A DNA stretch of 44,427 nt, taken from an uncultured Gammaproteobacteria bacterium. Lineage in GTDB: Bacteria > Pseudomonadota > Gammaproteobacteria > Arenicellales > JAANXG01. Where the stretch lies: contig CAMYJT010000021.1 of NCBI GenBank assembly GCA_947258785.1, positions 1-44,427 on the forward strand. The letters are read 5' to 3'. Each line of letters opens with the position of its first letter. Positions within the stretch are counted from its first letter, which is position 1. Below the pieces are notes generated by a model that saw only the letters and a list, made by a program, of their open reading frames with translations, did not search any database and was not told the DNA's origin. The position numbers and the translations under genes are program-made. Positions 17,885 through 26,338 of the stretch are shown one piece after another.

Positions 17885-17912
17885 TGAATAGCAGACCATT
17901 TTGTTTCGATAA
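17885..17912 (-). promoter_or_regulatory. Candidate promoter of the phosphoesterase gene
   Basis: On the minus strand, TTATCG (17907-17912) and TATTCA (17885-17890) are spaced by 16 bases, and a TGC precedes the -10 as an extended element. It lies about 50 bases before the ATG. This is the AT-richest stretch of the divergent intergenic region. Identified by eye only. Confidence 0.35.
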
Positions 17913-18079
17913 TTACAAGCGCAGCCGTGCCGGCCGCGGGCGGTGGGGACAACGCAGACGCGCGCAGCGTTGTCCATCATGTGCGGTGATAAGCGCGCCG
18001 TGCCATGGGCATTAGGCCCGGCCGGTTTGACAGCCTGGCCGCGCAGGCTGGAGAATGTAGCACCTCGGAAACGACTCGC

Positions 18080-18868
18080 GTGTTCTATTACTTTGGTTAC
18101 GGCTCGAACCTGAATTTGACCTCGTTGCGGGCAAAAGGGGTCGAACCGGTGTCGTCGGAACGTGCCACCTTGCATGGCTGGACGCTCCTGTTCAATGTGC
18201 ACCACTGGTTCCGTCACGAGGGCGGCGTAGGCAATATCCGTCCTTCCGACAACCCCGCGGACCACGTGCAAGGCCTGGTGCATTTGTGCGAGGACGAGCA
18301 CTTGCCATTGCTCGACGCGGTAGAATCTTACGGAGTCGGTTACGATCGCATCGCCGTGGAACCACGCACCGCGCGCGGGCCGATGCGCGCGCTGACCTAC
18401 GTCGGCCTCCCCGCTTATCTGGATGAGCGCTGCCTGCCTACGCAGCGCTACGTCAACATCCTCGTAAGAGGGGCAATCAGCGCCGGCTTGGACGCGGCCT
18501 ATATCGAAAAGCTTCGTCAGCATCCAGTCTATCCCGAGAAGGACTACCCCCCTTTCCAGCACCCCAATGGACCCACGCCGGTTTTCAACCGCGAGTCGTT
18601 GGCCCGGTATCCGCTGTACACCGCGCTCGGCGGGGCCGTGTTCGACATGACAGACGCCCGCCGGGACCTCCACTGTCTGCATGACTTCTTCGGCGGCAAG
18701 GACATGACTCTGTTCCATCTCAGGCGGCTCGACACCAGCGACGGAAGCGAGACGATCGACGACATCAAGCGCGGCCGCATCTCCGAAGCCGGCGGCAAAT
18801 ACCTCAACGCCTACCTGAATGAGTACGACGCGGAGTTCCGCTACGTCGGTCGCTATGTCTACGACTAG
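18080..18868 (+). CDS. Gamma-glutamylcyclotransferase-like protein
   Basis: About 262 residues. The N-terminus VFYYFGYGSNLNLTSL carries the YGSN substrate-binding loop of the gamma-glutamylcyclotransferase (GGCT/AIG2-like) fold, and LLDAVESYG supplies the conserved acidic residue used in catalysis. The family releases 5-oxoproline from gamma-glutamyl amines or peptides, so the protein may act on gamma-glutamyl compounds or a related amide. I chose GTG 18080 because the YGSN loop then sits near the start, as in relatives; an ATG at 18005 lacks a ribosome binding site but remains possible. The last 110 residues extend beyond the minimal fold and are not recognised. It is the first of four co-directional genes ending with the aminotransferase; 98 bases separate it from the next. 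Confidence 0.8.
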   Translation: MFYYFGYGSNLNLTSLRAKGVEPVSSERATLHGWTLLFNVHHWFRHEGGVGNIRPSDNPADHVQGLVHLCEDEHLPLLDAVESYGVGYDRIAVEPRTARGPMRALTYVGLPAYLDERCLPTQRYVNILVRGAISAGLDAAYIEKLRQHPVYPEKDYPPFQHPNGPTPVFNRESLARYPLYTALGGAVFDMTDARRDLHCLHDFFGGKDMTLFHLRRLDTSDGSETIDDIKRGRISEAGGKYLNAYLNEYDAEFRYVGRYVYD

Positions 18869-18966
18869 GGACTCCGGTCTGTTTTCCACGACCGCCCGGA
18901 CGGGCCGGCGCGCGCTCCGATGCGATCCGGCGAACACCACTACCGCAACAAACTTGGAGGCCGACC

Positions 18967-19683
18967 ATGACCGAATTCCAGGACGCGATGCCGCACGGCG
19001 CGATCGAGGAGGTCTTTCCCGACGTCTTTTTCGTGACCGGGACCATGAAAAACGAGTTCTTCGGGTCGATGTGGCAGTTCAGCCGCAATATGACCGTCGT
19101 TCGAGAGGACAATCGGCTAACGATCGTCAACTCCGTGCGGCTCGACGAGCAGGGTCTGGCCGCCCTGTACGCGCTCGGCACGGTGGCGAATGTGGTTCGG
19201 ATTGGCGACATGCACGGGGTCGACGATCCCTTCTACGTCGACCGCTACGCAGCGGCCTTCTGGGCACTGCCGGGGATGACGATCCAGGACGGCCTGCAGG
19301 TCGACCATGAGCTCACCACCGGCGGCGCCATGCCCTTTAGCGACTGCAGCCTGTTCGAATTCAAGACCACTAATCGCCCCGAGGGCATCCTGCGGCTCGA
19401 TCGCGAGGGCGGCATCATGATCGCCTGTGACTCGCTGCAGAACTGGGTCGAGCCGGATGAGTTCTTTCTCGATGAGACCGTCGCGATCATGCGGGAGATG
19501 GGCTTCTTCACACCCGCGAATCTGGGCCTCGCGTGGCTGCACGCGAGCGAACCGGAGGCACAAGACTTCGTGCGGTTGAAGGAAATACCCTTCAGGCATG
19601 CGCTGTGCGGGCATGGCAGCCCACTGTACGACACCGCGGGGGAGAACTACAGCGCCACCATCGCGCGCATGTTCGAGGTCTGA
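18967..19683 (+). CDS. Metallo-beta-lactamase-fold-like protein with degenerate metal site
   Basis: A 238-residue protein with a TTGGAGG-type ribosome binding site 7 bases before the ATG. The opening (VFPDVFFVTGTM, MTVVREDNRLTIVNSVRLDE) and RIGDMHGVDDPFYVDRY resemble metallo-beta-lactamase-fold hydrolases of the DUF4336-like group. The canonical HxHxDH ligand motif is missing: where it would fall, only MHGVDD is present. A late ALCGHGSPL could give one histidine ligand. It may be a divergent hydrolase or a non-catalytic fold member. The GTG of the giant kinase-ATPase starts 3 bases after its stop, so the two are almost certainly co-transcribed. Function unknown. Confidence 0.7.
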   Translation: MTEFQDAMPHGAIEEVFPDVFFVTGTMKNEFFGSMWQFSRNMTVVREDNRLTIVNSVRLDEQGLAALYALGTVANVVRIGDMHGVDDPFYVDRYAAAFWALPGMTIQDGLQVDHELTTGGAMPFSDCSLFEFKTTNRPEGILRLDREGGIMIACDSLQNWVEPDEFFLDETVAIMREMGFFTPANLGLAWLHASEPEAQDFVRLKEIPFRHALCGHGSPLYDTAGENYSATIARMFEV

Positions 19684-19686
19684 GTT

Positions 19687-22600
19687 GTGGAAGCGACCCG
19701 GTCCAGCCGTGTTACCGCGGTGAACATTCCGGGCTACGCGCTTATAGACGTCGTCCACGCATCGGGCCCACGGATCATCTACCGTGCCGTGCGCAAGACG
19801 GACGGCACGGAGGTGATCCTCAAAACGCTGCACGACCAGTTCCCGCGCAAGCAAGACGTGACAGTGATCCGGCGCGAGTTCCAGATTGCAAACAGGCTTA
19901 GCATCGACGGGGTCATTCACGTCCATTCGCTGGTGACCTACGGCTCGGGCAACCTCGCCATCGAGATGGAGCCTTTCGGCCTGTCGTTGACCGACCTTCT
20001 AGCTCAGCGCAAGGGCAAACCGCTGCCTCTCGAGCTTTTCTTCTCGATCGCCGTCCGCCTTGCGCAGGTTCTCGGCCGGTTGCACGAGCAGGACCTCGTG
20101 CACAAGGACATCACACCGAGGAACGTGCTGTTCGAGCCACAATCCGGCGAGCTGTGCCTTATCGATTTCGGCATCTCCTCGGAACTGTCCCGCGAGCGCC
20201 AGAGCATCACACTGTCAAAGCGCCTTGAGGGCTCGCTGCCCTATATCTCGCCAGAGCAGACGGGACGGATGAACCGCGACCTGGACTACCGCTCCGACTA
20301 CTACTCGCTGGGTGTCACACTTTACGAGCTGCTCACCGGAGCACTCCCCTTCTCAGCCGACAGCGCACTGGAGTGGGTGTATTGCCACATCAGCCAGCCG
20401 CCGCCTGAGGCACACAAGGTCATCGGCGACGTACCCGAACCGCTGTCGCGGATTATCTCAAAGCTGATGTCCAAGGACGCCGAGGACCGCTACCAGAGCA
20501 CCTACGGCCTGATCACCGATCTCGAACGTTGCCGCGACGTGCGTGCGCGTGCGGGATCGGTCTTGCCCTTCGAGCTGGGGCAGGCGGACGTCTCTCGCAA
20601 GTTCCACATCCCGCAACAACTCTACGGCCGCGAGACAGAGCTGGAGCAACTCCTTGGTCTATTCGACGACGTAGCCCATGGCGCGATGGAACTGTGCTTG
20701 GTGTCGGGATACGCGGGGGTCGGCAAATCGGCCCTGGTCAACGAACTCGGCAAGTCGATCGTTCGCGAAAAGGGCTACCTTATCCAGGGCAAGTTCGACC
20801 AATTCCAGCAGAGCGCCGCTTACAGCGCCTTAGCGGCTGCGTTTCGCGACCTCATGCAGCAGCTGCTCGGCGAACCCAAGGACCAATTGGACGCGTGGCG
20901 CAAGGCCCTGGGGGCAGCCCTGGGCCCTAATGGGCAACTCGTTATCGACCTGGTGCCTGAGCTCGAGCTGATCATCGGGGCCCAGCCGCCCGTTCCGGAA
21001 TTGTCTCCCACAGAAGCGCAGAACCGTTTCCAGATCGTTTTCGTGAACTTCGTCAAGGTGTTCACAGACGAACAGCACCCGCTGGTCATCTTCATGGACG
21101 ACCTCCAGTGGAGCGATGCCCCGACGCTGAACTTGATTCAGCGCCTCGTCACTGCACGTGAGCTCCACCACCTTCTCCTCATCGGCGCCTATCGCAGCAA
21201 TACGGTGGACGCGAGCCACCCACTGCGCGTCGCTTTGGACCAGATTGACAAGGCGCGGGAATTCACCGAACTCTCCCTCCGACCTCTGGATCGTGCCGCC
21301 GTCGATCGACTGATCGCCGACACCCTGCACAGCGATCCAAACCGCTCGGGGCGCCTGAGCGTGCTCCTTTACGAGAAGGCCCAGGGCAACCCATTCTTCA
21401 TCAAGGAGCTGCTCAAGAGCCTGAACGACGACAAAGCGGTCGCCTTCGATCCGGAGACCGGGCGTTGGGACTGGGACATGGACGCGATCCGGCGCACACA
21501 AGTAAGCGACAACGTCGTCGAGTTCATGGTCGCGAATTTGCGTCGCCTGAGCGAGCCGGCGCAACAGGTACTGCAACTCGCCGCGTGCATCGGCAACACT
21601 TTCGACCTCAGGACCCTGTCGATCATCCACGAGCGAACGATGGAGCAGACCAACGCGGCGCTGTACGAAGCGCTAAAACGTAATATGGTCGTTCCCCTGA
21701 CCGAGAGTTACAAGTTCGTCGGTCTGGACATCACCAACGGGAACGATTCCGGCACGGTGAATCCCACTTATAAATTCCAACACGACCGCGTGCAACAGGC
21801 TGCCTATGCACTGATCGATCCGGACCGGAAACAGGCGGTCCATCTGTCGATCGGGCGGCTGATGCAGCGTCATGGGACCGAAGAGGAAGTCGAGGAGCGG
21901 CTCATCGACATCGTGGGCCACCTGAACGCGGGGTGCGAGCTGATCGAGGATCCGACTCAGCGCCGCGAGCTTGCCTGCCTGAATCTCGACGCTGGCATCA
22001 AGGCCCAGCGTTCTTCGGCGTATGACTCGGCGCTCGGCTTTTTACAGATCGGACACGAGATGCTCTCCGGTGACGCCTGGGGAAACGACTATGACCTCAT
22101 GCTGGCACTCAGCAGGGAGGTCCAGCAGTGTGCTTACCTGACAGGCGACCACGAACAGGCCGACGCGTGGACGGAGACAATGCTCGAGCACGCCCGGACT
22201 CCCCTCGTGAAGGCAGAAATCTTGTCGGCCCGCACACGCCAATACGCCACCATCGGGAGAATGCGCGAATCCATTCAGGCCGCCATCGCCGGCCTGTCGC
22301 TGCTGAACATCGACCTGCTCGAGACTCCAGGATCCACTGACATCGCCGACGAGGTTGCCCAGGTGGAGAAAAATCTTCAGGGGCGCTCCATTCCCGAGCT
22401 CATCGACGCGCCTGGGCTCACGGACCCCGAGGCGCAGGTCGCCATTCGTCTGTTGATGGAAATCTTCCCCGCGGCGTTCCTGTCGGGGAGCGGCGACCTG
22501 TTTCCATACCTCGTCCTGAAGTCGGTAAACCTCTCTCTGCGCCACGGCAACAGTCCCGAGTCCGCGTTCGCATATGCGGCCTACGGGATGCTCCTGTGTG

Positions 22601-25083
22601 GCGCCCTGAACCGCCCGGCTTTGGGCTTCGAGTACGGCAAGCTCGCAGTAGCGATGAATGAGCGCTTCGACGACATCGCCCTCAAGTCGCGGATCATCTA
22701 CGTCTACGCGATGTTCATCCACCACTGGAACAAGAGCTGGTCGAGCATGACCCCATGGTTTCTCAAGGGCATCGAAGCGGGGTACCAGTCTGGAGACCTG
22801 CTCTACCTTGCCTACAGCGCCCAGGACTGCATTATCTGGGACCCCACGCTCGATCTCGAGACGGCCTCCCGGGAACAACGCAAGTACCTCGCTATCGTCA
22901 AGGACTGCGAGTATCGGGACTCGCTGGACTCGGGAACCTTATTCCTGCACATGCAATTGAACTTCCAGGGATTGACCGAAGGGTTGTATTCAATGAACGA
23001 CGCTTCGTTCGACGAAGTGCGGTGCGTCGAAGGCATGCGGCAGCGGCGGTTTATGACCGGAATCGCGAACTATCACATCTATAAAGCGGAGATTCACTTC
23101 TTCTACGACGACTACGAAGGTGCACTCGAGCACGTCCGGGTTCAGGACGAGCTTATCGCCTCCTCCATGTCACTGCCTCAGCTCGTGCGGTTTTACATCG
23201 TAGCCTTTCTGACGCGTGCCGCCTTATACCCGGGCATGGACGGCGCGCAGCAGGAAGAAACGCTCGAGGCGCTGCAAAAGTATCTCCGCCAGATGGCCAT
23301 GTGGGCCGATAACTGCCCGGAGAACTTTGAGCACCTGCGTCTCGTCATGCAGGCCGAACTGGCTCGCCTGGGAGCGCAAATGCCGGCCGCGCTGCGGCGG
23401 TACGAACAGGCGATTGCCGCCGCTCGGGCCGGCGAGTTCCGTCGGGACGAGGCTCTGGCCAATGAGCTGGCCGCCAAGTACCTTTCGAGCGTTGGCCTGT
23501 CGAAGGCTGCCGAGGGTTACCTGCGTGAGGCCCACTATCTCTACTACCGTTGGGGGGCCCGCCGAAAGGTTGAATTCCTGGAACAGAAATACCCGCAGCT
23601 GTTTCACTCGCCGGCGCCGGAGCGGGCGAGCGTTCCCGCCACGCAGACCCTCGATGCCACAACGCGGTTCTGGGACTCGGCGTCGCTGGACATGAGCTCG
23701 GTCGTGAAAGCCTCGCAGGCCATCTCCGGTGAGATCAACGTCGAACAGCTCCTGCAGACCACGATACAAATCGTGCTCGAAAATGCAGGCGGCCAGAAGG
23801 GATTCTTCGTAGTACGCGAGGGTGACCAGCTCATGATCCAGGCACAGGGCGAAGCGGGGCGGGACGGGGGGGCCATCCATGCCGAACCGATCCCCGCCCA
23901 GGTTCCCGGCGCAGAACCGCTGCTGCCGGTCTCCGTGATCAATAACGTGCTGCGCACCGGCACACCACTGGTCTTGAACAACGCAGCGGAGTCCGGCCGA
24001 TTCGCCACCGACCCCTACATCGCTGCCCATCAGCCGAAGTCGGTCATTTGCATCCCGGTCCTGCGTCACGGTCAATTCCAGGCGGCGATTTACATGGAGA
24101 ACAACCTGACTACCGGCGCCTTCACCGAAGCGCGTGTCGAGATCGTCAACCTGCTCTCTGCGCAGGCGTCGATCTCCATGGAGAACGCCCGGCTTTTCGC
24201 GGATCAGTTGCACCTGGCCGAGGCGCAGCAACGCTTCGTGCCCAGCCAGTTCCTCGAAAGCCTGGGCCACCAAGACATCGCGCAGGTCGGCCTCGGCGAA
24301 TACGTCGCCAGGGAAATGACCGTGATGTTCGCAGACCTGCGCGACTTCACCGCGATGGCGGAGCGTCTCGATCCACGCAGGATAATCGAGCTGCTGAACC
24401 GCTACTTCAGCCGGCTTATTGGACCGATCACCGAAGCCAGCGGTTTCATCGACTCGTACAACGGTGACGAGATCATGGCGCTCTTTGGTCTCTCCGCCGA
24501 CAAAGCGGTCGAGGCGGGTGTCAAGATGTGGCGCGCGCTCGAGGACTTGAACCGCGACTCCGTTGCACGTGGAGACCCCGCCCTGAGGATGGGATTGGGC
24601 GTGAACACCGGTGACCTGGTGCTGGGTACGGTGGGCGCCCAGGATCGCCTGCAGTGTGGCGTGGTCGGAGACAGCGTCAACCTCGCCTCGCGCATCGAGC
24701 AGCTCACTAAACTCTATGGCGCGCCGTTCCTGCTTGGGGAGCACACCTACGAGCGCTTGCGCGCGCCCGAGGACTTTTCACTGCGCAGGGTCGACCGTGT
24801 CGCCGTCAAGGGCAAAGCGCAGGCCATCACACTGTATGAGGTGCTGGACGCCGAGACCCCTGAACGCCGCGTCGCCAAGGAGTCCACGCGGGATCGGCTG
24901 CGCCGCGCCATGGACCGTTACTACGCCCGCGATTTTGCTGTGGCTCACCGAATCTTCACCGACGCCCTGACGGTCGATCCCGCGGATAAGGTCTTATCGA
25001 TCTTCGCCGAACGTTCGAGTGTCTACACCAACAAGGCCCCGCCGCCTGACTGGCAGGGCTTTGAGACGCTCGAGCACAAATGA
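19687..25083 (+). CDS. Giant signalling protein: Ser/Thr kinase, AAA-type ATPase, helical repeats, GAF, class III cyclase domain
   Basis: A 1798-residue cytoplasmic protein starting at GTG, 3 bases after the previous stop. Domains in order: a protein kinase (about 10-280; lysine in EVILKTLHD near 46, HKDITPRNVLF near 138, DFGIS, SPEQTGRMN); an ATPase (about 320-600; P-loop GYAGVGKSALVN near 340, FMDDLQWSD); a long helical, TPR-like region (about 640-1320); a GAF domain (about 1340-1510); and a class III nucleotide cyclase (about 1540-1710; MFADLRDFTAM, GDEIMALFG, VGDSVNLASRIEQL). The metal aspartates and the asparagine-arginine pair are present. The lysine that reads the purine appears as serine (FIDSYNGDE), and the partner acidic/threonine position is glycine, so activity as a cyclase is doubtful. 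It overlaps the aminotransferase gene by ATGA. Confidence 0.92.
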   Translation: MEATRSSRVTAVNIPGYALIDVVHASGPRIIYRAVRKTDGTEVILKTLHDQFPRKQDVTVIRREFQIANRLSIDGVIHVHSLVTYGSGNLAIEMEPFGLSLTDLLAQRKGKPLPLELFFSIAVRLAQVLGRLHEQDLVHKDITPRNVLFEPQSGELCLIDFGISSELSRERQSITLSKRLEGSLPYISPEQTGRMNRDLDYRSDYYSLGVTLYELLTGALPFSADSALEWVYCHISQPPPEAHKVIGDVPEPLSRIISKLMSKDAEDRYQSTYGLITDLERCRDVRARAGSVLPFELGQADVSRKFHIPQQLYGRETELEQLLGLFDDVAHGAMELCLVSGYAGVGKSALVNELGKSIVREKGYLIQGKFDQFQQSAAYSALAAAFRDLMQQLLGEPKDQLDAWRKALGAALGPNGQLVIDLVPELELIIGAQPPVPELSPTEAQNRFQIVFVNFVKVFTDEQHPLVIFMDDLQWSDAPTLNLIQRLVTARELHHLLLIGAYRSNTVDASHPLRVALDQIDKAREFTELSLRPLDRAAVDRLIADTLHSDPNRSGRLSVLLYEKAQGNPFFIKELLKSLNDDKAVAFDPETGRWDWDMDAIRRTQVSDNVVEFMVANLRRLSEPAQQVLQLAACIGNTFDLRTLSIIHERTMEQTNAALYEALKRNMVVPLTESYKFVGLDITNGNDSGTVNPTYKFQHDRVQQAAYALIDPDRKQAVHLSIGRLMQRHGTEEEVEERLIDIVGHLNAGCELIEDPTQRRELACLNLDAGIKAQRSSAYDSALGFLQIGHEMLSGDAWGNDYDLMLALSREVQQCAYLTGDHEQADAWTETMLEHARTPLVKAEILSARTRQYATIGRMRESIQAAIAGLSLLNIDLLETPGSTDIADEVAQVEKNLQGRSIPELIDAPGLTDPEAQVAIRLLMEIFPAAFLSGSGDLFPYLVLKSVNLSLRHGNSPESAFAYAAYGMLLCGALNRPALGFEYGKLAVAMNERFDDIALKSRIIYVYAMFIHHWNKSWSSMTPWFLKGIEAGYQSGDLLYLAYSAQDCIIWDPTLDLETASREQRKYLAIVKDCEYRDSLDSGTLFLHMQLNFQGLTEGLYSMNDASFDEVRCVEGMRQRRFMTGIANYHIYKAEIHFFYDDYEGALEHVRVQDELIASSMSLPQLVRFYIVAFLTRAALYPGMDGAQQEETLEALQKYLRQMAMWADNCPENFEHLRLVMQAELARLGAQMPAALRRYEQAIAAARAGEFRRDEALANELAAKYLSSVGLSKAAEGYLREAHYLYYRWGARRKVEFLEQKYPQLFHSPAPERASVPATQTLDATTRFWDSASLDMSSVVKASQAISGEINVEQLLQTTIQIVLENAGGQKGFFVVREGDQLMIQAQGEAGRDGGAIHAEPIPAQVPGAEPLLPVSVINNVLRTGTPLVLNNAAESGRFATDPYIAAHQPKSVICIPVLRHGQFQAAIYMENNLTTGAFTEARVEIVNLLSAQASISMENARLFADQLHLAEAQQRFVPSQFLESLGHQDIAQVGLGEYVAREMTVMFADLRDFTAMAERLDPRRIIELLNRYFSRLIGPITEASGFIDSYNGDEIMALFGLSADKAVEAGVKMWRALEDLNRDSVARGDPALRMGLGVNTGDLVLGTVGAQDRLQCGVVGDSVNLASRIEQLTKLYGAPFLLGEHTYERLRAPEDFSLRRVDRVAVKGKAQAITLYEVLDAETPERRVAKESTRDRLRRAMDRYYARDFAVAHRIFTDALTVDPADKVLSIFAERSSVYTNKAPPPDWQGFETLEHK

Positions 25084-26330
25084 AATTATCGATGCCCCTG
25101 CTCTCCCGACGTGGTCAACAGCTGATCGACGCCCCGCCGCGTCCGCGGTACCTTTTTGAGCACTTCGTGCGCGCCGATCGGTCGTGGGATCCGGAGCTGA
25201 GGCCCGATGGCTACATCTCACTCTGCCTCGCCGAGAACAAGCGCATGGCCGACCGGCTGATCGATTGCCTGGACCGCTACCGGGACGTCCCCGGCGACGT
25301 GCTCGGCTACGACGACATGATCGGCAACCTGGAATTCCGCCGGAATCTTGCCGCCTTCATGAGCCGCAGCTTCCTGGGCCGCGACATCGATGCCGACCAC
25401 ATCGCAATCCTGGCGGGGGCGGGGAGCGTGCTGGAAATCCTCTTCTACGTCATCGCCAATCCGGGCGAGGGCGTGCTGATTCCCACCCCGAGCTACGCCG
25501 GATTCTGGCCCGACCTCGAGGTCCGCGATGGCCTCACTATCGTGCCGGTAGCCTGCCGAAGCCGCGACAACTTCCGACTTACACCGGCGTTGCTCGACGA
25601 GGCGATGGCGAGTGCGAAGGTGCCGGTGAAGGCCCTGCTCCTTACCACGCCCGAAAACCCGCTCGGCCGCGTATACACGCGCGACGAGCTTCGAATGATC
25701 CTCGAGTGGAGTGAAGACAACGGTCTGCACGCCGTCTTCGACGAGATTTACGCGCTGTCCGTATTCGGTGAACGTCCGTTTGTAAGCGTCGCGTCCCTGC
25801 GCCCGCAGCTGGGCGATCGCGCCCACATCGTTTGGGGCTTCAGCAAGGATTTCGGCGCGAGCGGCCTTCGCTGCGGGGTGCTGATCAGCGGCAGCGACGA
25901 CACGTTACGAGCCGTTCGCGAGCTCGCCTACTGGTCGGGCTGTTCGGGTCACACCCAATATCTGCTCTCAAGGCTGGTGTCCGACCGGGATGCCGTGGAC
26001 GACTACATCGGGCGGATTAGAGCCGGCTTGAAAGAGGCCTATGATCGGGTGACGCAGCATCTCGACGCGTTGGCCATCGCCTACCTGCCCGCCGAAGCGG
26101 GATTTTTTCTGATCTGCGATCTGCGCGCCCATCTCGCGGCGCCCACGTGGGAAGCCGAACGGCGCCTGTGGCATCGTATCCTGGACGAGGCGAACGTCAA
26201 TCTGACGCCCGGCGAGGCGTGCCGGATCGCCGAACCGGGCTTCTTTCGGCTGTGCTACGCGGCCGAACCTGAGGCGGCGGTGCAGGTCGCGATCGAGCGA
26301 TTGGGTCGCGTGCTCCGCGGCCGCGCCTGA
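25080..26330 (+). CDS. PLP-dependent class I/II aminotransferase, ACC-synthase-like
   Basis: A 416-residue fold-type I PLP enzyme, the start overlapping the kinase stop (ATGA). Features: SLCLAENKRMADRL near the N-terminus, VLGYDDMIGNLEFRRNLA, the aspartate in AVFDEIYALSVFG, and the PLP lysine in WGFSKDFGASGLRCGVL at about residue 256. The LAENK and GYDD/LEFR blocks resemble 1-aminocyclopropane-1-carboxylate synthases and their bacterial aminotransferase relatives more than standard aspartate aminotransferases. It could transaminate an amino acid or carry out an alpha,gamma-elimination; sequence does not decide. Translational coupling to a signalling protein is unusual for a metabolic enzyme. 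It ends 8 bases from the convergent 424-residue gene. Confidence 0.88.
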   Translation: MKLSMPLLSRRGQQLIDAPPRPRYLFEHFVRADRSWDPELRPDGYISLCLAENKRMADRLIDCLDRYRDVPGDVLGYDDMIGNLEFRRNLAAFMSRSFLGRDIDADHIAILAGAGSVLEILFYVIANPGEGVLIPTPSYAGFWPDLEVRDGLTIVPVACRSRDNFRLTPALLDEAMASAKVPVKALLLTTPENPLGRVYTRDELRMILEWSEDNGLHAVFDEIYALSVFGERPFVSVASLRPQLGDRAHIVWGFSKDFGASGLRCGVLISGSDDTLRAVRELAYWSGCSGHTQYLLSRLVSDRDAVDDYIGRIRAGLKEAYDRVTQHLDALAIAYLPAEAGFFLICDLRAHLAAPTWEAERRLWHRILDEANVNLTPGEACRIAEPGFFRLCYAAEPEAAVQVAIERLGRVLRGRA

Positions 26331-26338
26331 CCGCTCAA

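Noticed and set aside
17837..18940. A much longer minus-strand start for the phosphoesterase (about 1166 residues)
   Set aside because: The extension covers a good plus-strand GGCT-like gene with a YGSN motif. A strong AGGAGGAG site lies directly before the internal ATG at 17836, where repeat 1 begins.
23224..24744. A 506-codon open frame antisense to the kinase-cyclase gene
   Set aside because: It is a shadow of a GC-rich gene with clear GAF and cyclase domains; the antisense product shows no domain and no ribosome binding site.
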